DNA of 64,000 bases from Microbacterium murale. GTDB lineage: Bacteria > Actinomycetota > Actinomycetes > Actinomycetales > Microbacteriaceae. Below are positions 52,054 through 62,900 of the stretch, piece by piece (positions within the stretch are counted from its first letter, which is position 1; each line of letters begins with the position of its first letter). Below the pieces are notes generated by a model that saw only the letters and a list, made by a program, of their open reading frames with translations, ran no database searches and had not been told where the DNA came from. A program made the translations under genes and the position numbers. The stretch lies in contig NZ_JAUSXK010000001.1 in assembly GCF_030815955.1 (NCBI RefSeq), positions 744,001 through 808,000 of the forward strand. The letters run 5' to 3'.

Positions 52054-52474
52054 CTTGTGTTCTCCATGCTGTCGGCGCCCACCCATTGGACACCTCTCAC
52101 CTACTCAACGAACGACCTCGCCCGGATCCGACACCAGCTGGGAGAAGTCACGGTAAGCCACCGCTGCAGCCCCCTTTGCGCCCGTGTAGATGAGTAGGCG
52201 TGCAGTTCAAATTCCTCGATGAACTCCGTAGCACCGCGAGCCTAGAATCGGTCCGCCGTGAACCGCCTCGGGCGCCCAGGGCGCCCAGCGCTTCGGATGG
52301 GATGAAGAGCACGGGTCTTCTGCGCCTCGCGGCGATCGCGTCGGACTTTGATGTCCTGTCGGTGCTGCAACTCTCATGCGCACGCACGTGCAACTCCACG
52401 GGACCACCGGAACATGCTGATGAGCCCCACACCATGACCGCGTGCGCCGAAGCTCCCCGTCCCAACGGAGGTCG
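52054..52474. other. Gene-poor stretch between the reductase and P-loop kinase genes
   Basis: Frames on both strands are open through GC bias but none shows a family motif or ribosome site. TAGAAT (52241-52246) precedes a GTG by 9 nt but that frame ends after 15 codons. I see no gene, tRNA or strong hairpin here. Confidence 0.4.
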
Positions 52475-53161
52475 CTACCTAACGGGCAGCCCGGGGCTCG
52501 CTGTTCGGTGCAGGGTTGGCTGGTCGAGAAGCGTATTGTCCAAGACCCATGTCGCCCGTTCCTCGGGTCGAGCTTCGGCTAGATAAAGACGCTGCCCACC
52601 GACGTACCTCCGGTTGGATAGAGCCGCAGGATCAGGGTCATGAGTGCCTGGGAACCGAGTATTGCCTCGCGGAACGCTGACCTCAAAGGGAGCATGGACC
52701 CAAACGGCGGCGTCCCAGACCGCGCTGAGTTCAGGGCGCTGGAGAAAGATCCCGTCCACGAGGACGATTCCCCTCGGAGGTACGGCGATCCGTGCGGCGT
52801 CAACGGGCTCGTTCCGTGCGACATCCCAGATAGCTGGCGTGATTGAACCGTGCGCGCGCAGAGAGTCCACGACATGGCTGCGGAAAGCTTCGTATCTGTA
52901 GGAACCGGAGTAGAACCCCTCTGGGCCCGAGCCCGCGGCTACGCGCTCTGCTTTCGGCCGATGGAAGCCGTCGATGCTGACGCGCACGACTGGCCTGCCG
53001 TCGCGTGTGCGAGCGAGGTCCGCGAGTTCCGCCGAGAGATGTGTCTTCCCGGCACCGTCGAAACCGTCGAGGGCGACGAGGATTCGGCTCTCTGGTCTAA
53101 CGCGCTCAATCTCCTCCAGCAGCTTCATCAGGACAGATGAGCGTGACCCTTCAGCTTCCAC
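52475..53161 (-). CDS. P-loop NTPase, uridine-kinase-like
   Basis: A 228-residue kinase-like protein. Walker A is DGFDGAGKTH (residues about 31-40); VSIDGFHRPK is the uridine/phosphoribulokinase-type Asp region; a Walker-B-like LVDGIFL follows. It resembles uridine kinase-like proteins in actinobacteria, with the substrate unproven. TAGGTT (53168-53173, minus strand) lies 6 nt before the GTG at 53161, supporting that start as leaderless; an ATG 11 codons later is the alternative. Confidence 0.82.
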   Translation of the reverse strand: MEAEGSRSSVLMKLLEEIERVRPESRILVALDGFDGAGKTHLSAELADLARTRDGRPVVRVSIDGFHRPKAERVAAGSGPEGFYSGSYRYEAFRSHVVDSLRAHGSITPAIWDVARNEPVDAARIAVPPRGIVLVDGIFLQRPELSAVWDAAVWVHAPFEVSVPRGNTRFPGTHDPDPAALSNRRYVGGQRLYLAEARPEERATWVLDNTLLDQPTLHRTASPGLPVR

Positions 53162-53265
53162 GACCCCAACCTATCGATCTCATCGGTTGGAGAACCATTG
53201 TGGATCTGCCGGGTCCGAGGCGAGGAGACGACCCCGATGTCCCACCCACAGACGATGATGGAGGG

Positions 53266-56200
53266 ATGAGCGACGTGCTCGACCGCTTCACCCCTGCCAC
53301 ACAGGACTGGTTCCGGGGCGCGTTCAGCGCGCCCACACCGGCCCAGGCCGGCGCGTGGGATGCGATCTCCGCCGGCAGACACGCGCTCGTGGTCGCGCCG
53401 ACAGGGTCGGGCAAGACGCTCTCGGCGTTCCTCTGGGCGATCGATCGCGTCTTCCGCGAGCGGGCGGAAGCCGCGACCCCCTCAACAGGTGCAGACGCCG
53501 CCCCTGCGAAGGGCACCGCGCGCACCCGCATCCTCTACATCTCACCCCTGAAGGCTCTGGGCGTCGACGTCGAACGCAACCTCCGCTCGCCGCTGGTCGG
53601 CATCGGACAGTCCGCCCGCAGGCTCGGGCTCGCAGCGCCGACCGTGAGCGTCGGAGTGCGCTCCGGCGACACCACCTCGAGCGACCGTCGAAAACTGGTC
53701 TCTGACCCACCCGACATCCTCATCACCACCCCCGAGTCGCTCTACCTCATGCTCACGAGCCGCGCCGGTGAGACCCTGCGCGACGTGCACACCGTGATCA
53801 TCGACGAGGTGCACGCGGTCGCCGCGACCAAACGCGGAGCGCATCTCGCGGTGAGCCTGGAACGGCTCGATGCCCTGCGGCGAGCCGGCCGCGAAGACAC
53901 AGCACCCGCACAGCGCATCGGCCTCTCCGCCACCGTCCGCCCCATCGACGAGGTCGCCCGCTTCCTCGGCGGTTCCGAACCGGTCGAGATCGTCGCCCCG
54001 AAGGCATCCAAGACCTTCGACCTCTCGGTCGTCGTCCCGATGGACGACATGACCAATCCGCCTCCCCCGCCCGGAGCCCCCGCTACGAGCGACGACCCCG
54101 CCGAGTACACCGAGGTCACCGGATCAGTCTGGCCCCACGTCGAAGAGGCGATCGTCGACCGCATCCTCGAGAACAACTCCACGATCGTCTTCTCCAACTC
54201 GCGGCGGCTCGCCGAGCGCCTCACCGGCCGGCTCAACGAGATCTATGCGGAGCGCATCGGCGTCCCGTTGCCTGAGCCTGCGGGCCCACCCGCCGCGATG
54301 ATGGCGCAAGCGGGCTCCACCGCCGGTGCGGAGGCCGTGCTCGCCAAGGCACATCACGGATCGGTATCCAAAGAGCAGCGCGCCCTTGTGGAGGAAGAGC
54401 TGAAATCGGGCATCCTGCGCTGCGTCGTCGCGACGAGCAGTCTCGAACTCGGCATCGACATGGGCGCGGTCGACCTCGTCATCCAGGTCGAGGCGCCGCC
54501 GTCCGCAGCATCCGGGCTGCAGCGCGTCGGTCGCGCGGGCCACCAGGTCGGCGAGATCAGCCGCGCGGCACTCTTCCCCAAACACCGCGGCGATGTGCTG
54601 CACACCGCGATCGTCACCGAGCGGATGCTGGCCGGCAGGATCGAGGCGATCGCCGTGCCGCGCAACCCGCTCGACATCCTCGCCCAGCAGACCGTAGCCG
54701 CCTGCGCACTGGCACCGATCAGCGTCGAGGAATGGTTCGAGACCGTCAGGCGGAGCGCGCCGTTCCAGTCGCTCCCCCGGTCGGCGTACGAGGCGACCCT
54801 CGATCTGCTGGCCGGCCGATTCCCCTCGGACGAGTTCGCCGAGCTGCGACCCCGACTGATCTGGGATCGAGACGCCGGCACGCTCACCGGTCGACCAGGC
54901 GCCCAGCGGATCGCTGTCACGAGTGGCGGCACGATCCCCGACCGCGGCCTCTTCGGTGTCTTCGTCGCCGGCGAAGGCGCGGGCCGCCGCGTCGGCGAGC
55001 TCGACGAGGAGATGGTCTACGAGTCCCGCGTCGGCGATGTCTTCACGCTCGGCACGACGAGCTGGCGGATCGCCGAGATCACGCACGACCGCGTCAACGT
55101 GCTGCCCGCCTACGGCCAGCCGGGCAAGGTGCCGTTCTGGCATGGAGACGGCATCGGGCGGCCATACGAACTCGGCGAAGCGCTGGGCAAGTTCTCTCGC
55201 GAGGTGTCAGCCGCCGCCCCGGAGAAAGCTGCGCAACGACTGATCGAGGCCGGCCTCGACGAGCAGGCGCGCATCAACCTGATGGCACATCTCAGTGAGC
55301 AGAGGGAGGCCACCGGTACGTTGCCGACCGACCGCACGCTCACGGTCGAGCGCGGCCGGGACGAGGTCGGCGACTGGCGCGTCATCCTGCATTCCCCATA
55401 CGGCATGAAGGTGCATGCGCCGTGGGCGCTCGCCATCAACGCGCGCGTCAGGGAGCGTCTCGGCGTCGACGGATCGGCTGTCGCGAGCGACGATGGCATC
55501 ATCGTCCGGATTCCGGATGCCGACGCCGAACCCCCAGGCGCCGAACTGTTCGTGTTCGACCCGGACGAACTCGAGCATGTCGTCACGGAAGAGGTCGGCG
55601 GCTCTGCGCTGTTCGCCTCCCGGTTCCGCGAGTGCGCCGCGCGAGCCCTGCTCATGCCCCGCATGAACCCGAACAAGCGCACCCCGCTGTGGCAGCAGCG
55701 CCAGCGCTCGGCGCAGTTGCTTGAAGTCGCGCGGCGCCACCCCACGTTCCCGGTGATCCTCGAGACGCTGCGCGAAGTGCTGCAGGATGTCTACGACCTG
55801 CCGTCGCTCAGACGCCTCACCAATGCCATCGCCGAACGCAAGGTGCGGCTGGTCGAGACAGAGCCGGCACAGCCGTCGCCGTACGCGCGCGATCTGCTGT
55901 TCGGCTACGTCGGCGCATTCATGTACGAGGGCGACTCGCCCCTCGCCGAGCGCCGCGCTGCTGCCCTCTCGGTCGATCCGGCGCTGCTCGGCGAGTTGCT
56001 CGGAACCGTCGAGCTGCGCGAGCTTCTCGACCCGGACGTGCTCGCCCAGTGGGAGCGCGAGGCGCAGCGACTCGACCCCGAGCGCCGCGTACGAGGGTTG
56101 GAGGGCGTCGCCGACCTGCTGCGGATGCTGGGGCCGATGGATGCGGCGGAAGTCGCGGAGCGCCTCGAGAGCGAGGTCGGCGGCACGGCACCGGGGCACC

Positions 56201-57888
56201 TCGCCGCGGCTCAGACGCACCTCGACGACCTGATCGCCGCCCGTCGTGCGATCCCTGTCACGATCGCCGGCATTCCTCGCGTCGCCGCTATAGAGGACGC
56301 GGGTCGACTGCGCGATGCGCTCGGTGCCGCCCTGCCCACCGGCATCCCGGTCGCCTTCCTCGAACCGTTCGCCGATCCGCTCGGCGACCTGGCCGCCCGT
56401 TTCGCCCGAACGCACGGCCCGTTCACGACGGATGCCATCTCTCTCCGCTTCGGCATCGGCTCTGCCGTCGCCCGCCACACGCTGCAACGCCTGGAGAACG
56501 CGGGCCGCCTCACCAGTGGGTACTTCCTGCCGGAGGCGGCAGGAAGCGGGTCCGAGATCGAATGGTGCGACACCGAGGTGCTGCGCCGACTGAGGATGCG
56601 CTCACTCGCAGCCATCCGCGGCAGTGTCGAGCCGGTCTCCCCCGAGGCGTACGCACGGTTCCTGCCCGAGTGGCAGCACCTCGGGCGCCCGCTGGAGGGG
56701 CTCGACGGCGTGGTGTCGGTGATCGAGCAGTTCGCGGGCGTGCCGATTCCCGCGAGCGCCTGGGAGTCGCTGATCCTGCCCTCCCGTGTGCGCGACTACA
56801 CGCCCGCACTGCTGGACGAACTGACCGCCAGCGGCGAAGTCATCTGGTCGGGCCACGGCACACTGCCGGGACGCGACGGATGGGTGTCACTGCATCCTGC
56901 CGACCTCGCACCGTTCACGCTGCCGGAGCCCGAGGACGAACTCGCGCCGGACTCCCTCGAAGCGCAGTTGTTGAGTGCGCTGAGCGCCGGTGGCGCGTAT
57001 TTCGCCATGCAGCTGCGCGAGATGACCGGCGCCGAGAACGAGCAGTCTGTGCTCGAGGCGCTCTGGAACCTCACCTGGTCGAGCAGGGTCACCAATGACA
57101 CCTTCGCACCCATCAGGTCGCTGCTCGCCGGCGGTTCTCAGGCGCATCGCGTGACCCGCCGGGCCCCTCGAACGCGCACCTACCGGGGCATGTCCCTTGC
57201 CCGTACACCTGCTCGCCCGACAGCGGTGGGCGGACGATGGTCGTTGCTGCCACCGGCTGAGACGGATGCTGCGCGCCGCGCCACCGTGAGCGCCGGACTG
57301 CTGCTGGACCGCTACGGCGTCGTGACCCGCGGGGCGGTGCAGGCCGAGGGCGTGCCAGGCGGCTTCGCCCAGGCCTATCGAGTGCTGGCCGGATTCGAGG
57401 AAGCAGGGCACTGCCGACGCGGATACGTCATCGAGAAGCTCGGCGCCGCGCAGTTCGCGGCATCCGCGACGGTCGACCGCCTGCGCACCTTCGCCGCACT
57501 CGCCGACCCGCCCCCGCGCAAGGCGGTCACGCTCGCCGCGACCGACCCGGCGAACCCGTACGGCGCGGCACTCGCGTGGCCGCGGCGGGAGGGCGTGTCG
57601 CATCGCCCGGGGCGCAAGGCGGGCGGACTCGTCGTCCTCGTCGACGGGTCGCTCGTGCTCTACCTCGAGCGAGGCGGCCGCACGGTGCTGGCGTTCGACG
57701 ATGATCCGGAGCTGCTGCGCGCCGCGGCATCCGATCTGGTGAAGATATCCCGCGCGCGTCGGCTCGAGACGCTCACCGTGGAGAAGATCAACGGCGAGGC
57801 GATCTACGGAACTGACTTCGCGATGGCTCTGCAGGAAGCCGGATTCGTCGCGACCCCGCGCGGCTTCGCCCTGCGCAAGGCGCTGTAG
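53266..57888 (+). CDS. lhr: ATP-dependent helicase Lhr
   Basis: A 1,540-residue superfamily 2 helicase, the usual length for actinobacterial Lhr. Walker A APTGSGKT at residues 44-51, DEVH box in VIIDEVHAV (near 185), motif III SATVRP, motif VI GRAGHQVGEIS. After the two RecA domains come the winged-helix and Lhr-core beta region, then the long C-terminal domain restricted to the bacterial long form. Lhr is a 3'-5' helicase acting on DNA/RNA-DNA hybrids in repair. The ATG at 53266 follows GGAGGG; upstream frame is open for 43 codons but lies in the divergent control region. Confidence 0.95.
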   Translation: MSDVLDRFTPATQDWFRGAFSAPTPAQAGAWDAISAGRHALVVAPTGSGKTLSAFLWAIDRVFRERAEAATPSTGADAAPAKGTARTRILYISPLKALGVDVERNLRSPLVGIGQSARRLGLAAPTVSVGVRSGDTTSSDRRKLVSDPPDILITTPESLYLMLTSRAGETLRDVHTVIIDEVHAVAATKRGAHLAVSLERLDALRRAGREDTAPAQRIGLSATVRPIDEVARFLGGSEPVEIVAPKASKTFDLSVVVPMDDMTNPPPPPGAPATSDDPAEYTEVTGSVWPHVEEAIVDRILENNSTIVFSNSRRLAERLTGRLNEIYAERIGVPLPEPAGPPAAMMAQAGSTAGAEAVLAKAHHGSVSKEQRALVEEELKSGILRCVVATSSLELGIDMGAVDLVIQVEAPPSAASGLQRVGRAGHQVGEISRAALFPKHRGDVLHTAIVTERMLAGRIEAIAVPRNPLDILAQQTVAACALAPISVEEWFETVRRSAPFQSLPRSAYEATLDLLAGRFPSDEFAELRPRLIWDRDAGTLTGRPGAQRIAVTSGGTIPDRGLFGVFVAGEGAGRRVGELDEEMVYESRVGDVFTLGTTSWRIAEITHDRVNVLPAYGQPGKVPFWHGDGIGRPYELGEALGKFSREVSAAAPEKAAQRLIEAGLDEQARINLMAHLSEQREATGTLPTDRTLTVERGRDEVGDWRVILHSPYGMKVHAPWALAINARVRERLGVDGSAVASDDGIIVRIPDADAEPPGAELFVFDPDELEHVVTEEVGGSALFASRFRECAARALLMPRMNPNKRTPLWQQRQRSAQLLEVARRHPTFPVILETLREVLQDVYDLPSLRRLTNAIAERKVRLVETEPAQPSPYARDLLFGYVGAFMYEGDSPLAERRAAALSVDPALLGELLGTVELRELLDPDVLAQWEREAQRLDPERRVRGLEGVADLLRMLGPMDAAEVAERLESEVGGTAPGHLAAAQTHLDDLIAARRAIPVTIAGIPRVAAIEDAGRLRDALGAALPTGIPVAFLEPFADPLGDLAARFARTHGPFTTDAISLRFGIGSAVARHTLQRLENAGRLTSGYFLPEAAGSGSEIEWCDTEVLRRLRMRSLAAIRGSVEPVSPEAYARFLPEWQHLGRPLEGLDGVVSVIEQFAGVPIPASAWESLILPSRVRDYTPALLDELTASGEVIWSGHGTLPGRDGWVSLHPADLAPFTLPEPEDELAPDSLEAQLLSALSAGGAYFAMQLREMTGAENEQSVLEALWNLTWSSRVTNDTFAPIRSLLAGGSQAHRVTRRAPRTRTYRGMSLARTPARPTAVGGRWSLLPPAETDAARRATVSAGLLLDRYGVVTRGAVQAEGVPGGFAQAYRVLAGFEEAGHCRRGYVIEKLGAAQFAASATVDRLRTFAALADPPPRKAVTLAATDPANPYGAALAWPRREGVSHRPGRKAGGLVVLVDGSLVLYLERGGRTVLAFDDDPELLRAAASDLVKISRARRLETLTVEKINGEAIYGTDFAMALQEAGFVATPRGFALRKAL

Positions 57889-57911
57889 CGGCGAGACCGA
57901 TGCTCCGGCAT

Positions 57912-57938
57912 GAGACCGAGCGACGCACGCTCGGTCTC
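57912..57938. terminator. Perfect 11-bp hairpin between the convergent lhr and esterase genes
   Basis: GAGACCGAGCG and CGCTCGGTCTC are perfect inverse copies with a 5-nt ACGCA loop. It lies just after lhr and 26 bp before the esterase stop, so it can terminate both. A further copy of GCTCGGTCTCGCG starts at 57948, and GCGAGACCGA precedes it, so the same word occurs four times in 75 bp. There is no T-run. Confidence 0.7.
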
Positions 57939-57963
57939 GCGCCGAAAGCTCGGTCTCGCGCGA

Positions 57964-58782
57964 TCACTCCGGCACGAAGCCTCGTTCGATCCAGCGTGCG
58001 ACACGATCGATCGAATCGGATGCCGCGCGCTCCTCCGGTCTGTTCAGATGACCATGCAGAACTCCGGGCTCAGTCGCGAGTTCGAGCGGGATCCCCGCTG
58101 AGACAAGGGTCTCGGCGAACACTTCGCCCGACAGGCGCAGGAGATCGATCTCGGAATTGATCATCAGCACCGGAGGGAAACCGGCCAGGTCGCTCGCCAC
58201 GGCGCGACCAGGGACGACGGCCAGTGGAGCATCCTCAACGGGGCCGCCGAAGAAGTTCCGGTACATCTCGGGAACATAGCCGTACGGGTGGATCGCCGAC
58301 GGGTTCGCGTCGAGCAGCGCCCGCATCGCGGCATCCGGCGCCGGTTGATCGGCGAGGAGCGTCGGGTAGGCGAGGAAGACGCCCGCCGGAAGCGGCAGAC
58401 GACTCGCGTCATCAGCGAGCAGGCGCAGCACGGCCCCGGTCACGAGGTTGCCACCGGCACTCGCACCTCCGATCGCCGATCGTCCGACATCGATGCCGAG
58501 CTCGTCGGCGTGCTGCACCGTCCACGCCCACGCGGTGAGGATGTCGTCGGAGGGCGCCGGATAGTGAAAACCTCCGCCGAGGTGGCGATAGTCCACGGAG
58601 ATCACCGTCACACCACGCATGGCGAGCGCGCCGGATGTCCAGTGCGCCTCCGGCATGTCCAGGTCGCCACCGCGAAAGCCGCCGCCGTGCGCCCACACCA
58701 GCGCCGGAGTGACGCCCGGCTTCCCCGGGGAAGCCGGATACACGCGGACCAATCCGTCTGCCGCGTCGAATGGCTCTGTCAT
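57964..58782 (-). CDS. Alpha/beta hydrolase, hormone-sensitive lipase (acetylesterase) type
   Basis: A 272-residue esterase. The oxyanion motif is HGGGF (residues about 32-36), the nucleophile elbow GASAGG (Ser near 109), with acidic and His residues in the last 60 residues (SEIDLLR, VLHGHLN). The family deacylates short esters. It is divergent from the LacI gene and adjacent to the rhamnosidase, so it may remove acetyl or acyl groups from rhamnosides. AGGAGG lies upstream of the ATG. Confidence 0.88.
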   Translation of the reverse strand: MTEPFDAADGLVRVYPASPGKPGVTPALVWAHGGGFRGGDLDMPEAHWTSGALAMRGVTVISVDYRHLGGGFHYPAPSDDILTAWAWTVQHADELGIDVGRSAIGGASAGGNLVTGAVLRLLADDASRLPLPAGVFLAYPTLLADQPAPDAAMRALLDANPSAIHPYGYVPEMYRNFFGGPVEDAPLAVVPGRAVASDLAGFPPVLMINSEIDLLRLSGEVFAETLVSAGIPLELATEPGVLHGHLNRPEERAASDSIDRVARWIERGFVPE

Positions 58783-58840
58783 GCTCTTGGCCTCCTTGGC
58801 CTGTCGTCGTGTGCGTCCACAGTCTGCGCGCTACGCTACA

Positions 58841-58852
58841 TGAATCGTTTCA
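58841..58852. promoter_or_regulatory. LacI-type operator TGAATCGTTTCA
   Basis: The 12-bp site differs at one position per half from the consensus TGAAACGTTTCA. It lies between the divergent esterase and LacI genes, 59 bp from the esterase ATG, so it can control both. Confidence 0.55.
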
Positions 58853-58927
58853 AGACGCACAAGGCGCCGGTGGTGATCCATATGATGGATTCACCGCGCG
58901 CCGCGCGGCCAGCTAGATGAGGTGCAT

Positions 58928-59935
58928 GTGACCGGGCCAGTAGGAATTCGTGAGGTTGCTGAGCGTGCGAACGTGTCCGTCGGCACCGTCTCCAACGTGC
59001 TCAACAAACCGGAGCTCGTCTCGGCCCGCACCCTGGCGCTCGTGCAATCCACCATGGATGAACTCGGGTTCGTGCGGAACGACCTCGCGCGGCAGCTGCG
59101 GATGGGGGGCGGCACCACGCTCGGCATGATCGTGCTCAACGTCGCGAACCCGTTCTGGGCGGAACTCGCCCATGCCTGCGAGGCCGCCGCCGAGACGCAG
59201 GGCCACACGGTGATCTTCGGCAGCAGTGATCAGCTCGATGGACGCGAGGACCGCTACATCGACCTCTTCGAGGAGCAGCGGGTGCGCGGAATGCTGATCG
59301 CACCACTCGACGGCGCGACCGAGCGGATGAACAGGCTCACACGGCGGGGCATGCCGCTCGTCCTCTTCGACATCCACGCCGCAGGCGGCGATGTGTGCTC
59401 CGTCGCCCTCGATGGCAACGCCGGTGGCTACCTCGCCGTGAAGCACCTTCTCGACACCGGCCGCCGCAGGGTCGCTTTCCTGGGTGGGCCGCTGCATCAG
59501 GTCGAGGACAGGTGGGAGGGGGCTCAGCGCGCGATCTCAGAGGTGGCGGATGCGACGCTCACCCACTTCGACACCACCGATCAGACGATCGCGGACGGTC
59601 GCGCGATGGGTGAGTTGATCGCCGAGCTTCCGGAGCACTCGCGCCCGGACTCGATCTTCGGCGCCAACGATCTGCTGGCGCTCGGCGCGATGCAGTCCCT
59701 CGTGCTCGCCGACGACGTGCATGTTCCTCGCGACATCGCCATCGTCGGCTACGACGACATCGACTACGCGGCGTCGGCGATCGTGCCGCTCACCACGATC
59801 CATCAGCCGAGGCAAGAGCTCGCGACCGAAGCAGTGCGGCTCGTGCTCGACCACGCGGCGACCGGCGGCGCGCACGAGCACGAGCACCTGCTGCTGCCCC
59901 CTCAACTCGTGGTGCGGGAGAGCACAGCCCGCTGA
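58928..59935 (+). CDS. LacI-family transcriptional regulator
   Basis: A 335-residue repressor: HTH IREVAERANVSVGTVSNVLN at the N-terminus, hinge-like ARQLRMGGGTT, then the periplasmic-binding-like sensor (GMIVLNVANPFWAELAHACE; DSIFGANDLLALGAM; VGYDDIDYA). GTG 58928 is chosen because GAGG lies 5 bases upstream; an in-frame GTG two codons earlier is possible. LacI-type operators before the esterase, GH78 gene and binding-protein gene mark these as its regulon; rhamnose or a rhamnoside is the likely inducer. Confidence 0.9.
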   Translation: MTGPVGIREVAERANVSVGTVSNVLNKPELVSARTLALVQSTMDELGFVRNDLARQLRMGGGTTLGMIVLNVANPFWAELAHACEAAAETQGHTVIFGSSDQLDGREDRYIDLFEEQRVRGMLIAPLDGATERMNRLTRRGMPLVLFDIHAAGGDVCSVALDGNAGGYLAVKHLLDTGRRRVAFLGGPLHQVEDRWEGAQRAISEVADATLTHFDTTDQTIADGRAMGELIAELPEHSRPDSIFGANDLLALGAMQSLVLADDVHVPRDIAIVGYDDIDYAASAIVPLTTIHQPRQELATEAVRLVLDHAATGGAHEHEHLLLPPQLVVRESTAR

Positions 59936-59949
59936 TCACAGCTCTCTGA

Positions 59950-62900
59950 TCACCACGTCGGACGCCGCGTGCTGTAGCCGACCTCGCCGAGATGGAACGC
60001 GAGAGGGGTGCGATCGGCAGAGTCGTACGGCCCGGCATTGGATGCGTCCGCACCGGCCGAGCGGATGCGGATGCCGACGTCGACGGCTGTGATCGCCGTG
60101 CGTGCGGCCAGGTCGGAGACGTCCACGGCCACGCGGCTCCACCCGGCCGGCCAGAGGATCCCGGTCTGCTGCACACTCGTGCCGTCCGCACCGTGCACGA
60201 CGATGATGCTCTCGAGCGCGCGCGGAGGATTCGGAAGGCACAGGTCGAGCAGCCCATAGACGAAGCGCGCACGCGGCAGCTCGCGACCCGACCCCGATGC
60301 GACGTCGCTGCCAGGGGACACCCGCAGCGTCAGCGTGCTTCCCTCCCCGTCGGATCCGGAAGGCGCACCTCGACTCGATCGCACCAGGGCGACAGGCCCT
60401 CGGGGTTGTTCATGCGGCACCGGCATGCAGCGGATGCCGTCGCTCAGCACCTCAATCGACTCGGCGCCGATGCCGGTGTCCGCACCGGCCGCGATGCTGC
60501 GCGACAGCCAATCGCGCTCACCATCGATGTCGGGCGATGGGGCCGGTCGGAACGGCGGCGTCCACGCCGCCTCGGATCCACCCTGAGGTGCCGACGGACC
60601 TGTCGGAGCGCGAACCGACGAGACCGTGAGCGTGCGTTCATGCACCCCCGACCCGAGCGTCTCGACGTCTTGCCCCGGAAGACGCAGCTCCGCACGAGCG
60701 CCGACGGGCACGGTGAGCGTGACAGTCATAGCGTCTCCATCAGCGCGGTAGCCGAGTCCGACAACGCCACGCACCGTGCGCGACGACAAGGTCAGAGAGT
60801 CCACGCCGTCGATGAACTGGGGTTCGACGATGAAGGTCGACCAGCCGGCGCCGGTCGGACGGATGCCGGCGAGCCATTGCCATGCCCAGCCGGCGAACGG
60901 GCCGCCGAGCCCGATGTGATCGAGCGACCCGGTGCCCGTGTTCAGCGGGTCGATCCACCAGCATTCCCAGAACGTGCCCGGCCCGTGATCGAGCATCGCG
61001 CCGATGCCGGGCTCGTCCGGCTGATGAAGCGCGTCGAAGAGCACTTGCGAATGCCCGCTGCGTGCCAGCGAGTTCACGACGGTCCGAGTGGTCGCGAAGC
61101 CGGATGTCACCCGGTTCCCGCCGGCCCGCACACCAGCGGCGATGCGTTCGGCCGCGCGCTCGCGTTCGGCGGGGAAGAGTATCTCCCCTTCGATGCCGAT
61201 GGCGTCCGCGGCCTGAGTGCCGTTGCCGAACACATCATGCTCATCGTCGAAGAACGCGACCCGCGCAGCCGCGCGAAGCGCGTCCGCCGTCGCGCGCCGC
61301 TCGCCCGCGGCATCCGCCTCACCGATCGCTTCCTCGAGCGTCGCCAGGGATTCGAGGCAGTCGATTGTCGCCAGGGTGTGATGCAGCGGCGGGGGCGTCT
61401 GCACGAGAGCGAGCCAGTCCGACCCGTAGCTGATCGGGGCGCGGCCGATCACGCCGTCATCGGCGCGCAGCGTCAGTTGATAGTCCGCCCAGCGCCGCAG
61501 CGCGGGGAGGGTCTCGCGCACGACGCGCGCATCACCGTAGTGCAGCCAGTGGCCGAGCAGCACCCGCTGGAGAGCAGCGCCCCACACCGGGTCCGGCGTG
61601 ATCCTGGGCGAGCGGAGATCGGGCGAGATCGCCGGAATGCTCCCGTCCGCCTGCTGACTGGTGCGCAGGTCGCCGAGCCATTTCGTGAAGAAGCCCTGCA
61701 TGTCGAACGCCGAGAAGTCGAAATCGGCGGCGGATCCCGTGTCCCCCGTCCAACCCGACTGCTCGCGGGTCGGGCAATCCTCCGGAATGCCGTGCACGTT
61801 GTTGAGCAGCGTGCGCCTGGCGACGCGACCCAGCGCGTTGACCTGCGCGTCGTCCGTCTCCAGGTCGCTGATCGACTCGAGATCCGAGTGGAGGCTCCAG
61901 GCCTCGAGAGCGATTTCGGCGTCGGCGGGCAGGCCCAGCACCTCGATGTAGCGGAACCCGTGATAGCAGAACCACGGCGTCAGGATCGAGTCGCTCCGCC
62001 CATCGACGACGTACTCCACAGCCTGGCGAACGCGCCCTCGGTCGTACGGCATCGTCAGGTTGGTGGTGTCGATGCGCCCGTCCGCACCGAGGTGCTCGCC
62101 GTGGACGACGCGGATGACGCTGCCTTCCGGCAGCGCGGTCGTCACCGTGAGTGCGCTTCGCCCCGCGATGTTGGTCCCGACGTCATAGACGCGGTAATCG
62201 TTCGCGCGCGTGAGGAGCGTCACGCCGTGCGCGGCCACCCGATGGACTGCCGGTGACGGGTCAGGGTCGATGTCGCGCGGAGGATGCTGCGGCGACGCCG
62301 GCGAGTCCTCCGCCACGAGGACACGAGCAGCGGACGCCGCGCGAAAGTCCAGCAGAGCGCCTATGGACTCGTGTCGTTCGAGATAGAACGGTTCTTCGAC
62401 CGTCACCTCGCCGGCAGCACTGAGCAAGCCCTCGCCCGTGCCCGCGCGCACCACCGTGCCGTCCTCCAGATGCACCACCACTTCGGCGAGCACGCGCGGA
62501 TCCAGCCCGGTTCGCGCCCACTCCCCCGATGCCAGAGCGAGGTCGAGGGTGTTCTCCCCGTCGCCGCCGTCAGCGAAGCGAAGAAGATCGGTGACGTCGT
62601 ACGTGCGATACAGCGCGCGTACGAAATCGGTCCTGGACGGGTCAGAGGAAGCAGGGTTCACGGCGACGCCGTTGACGGATGCCCGAACCAGCCCCTGCGC
62701 GGTGAGATGGAGACGCGCGTAGCGGATCGGCGCACTGAGATGAAACGCACGTCGAAGGATCGACAGAGGCGGATGCGACACCCACTGCGCCGTCCAGTCG
62801 GAGTAGTCCCACGGCCCCGACTCCATGCGGGTCGGGTCCGACCAATCCGACCAGTCCCCTGCCTCATCGCGCACGCGGACGGCCCAGAGGTATGCCGAGT

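Noticed and set aside
53137..53265. An upstream extension of the lhr frame by 43 codons
   Set aside because: It overlaps the divergent kinase gene and lacks a ribosome site; ATG 53266 has GGAGGG and matches the family start.
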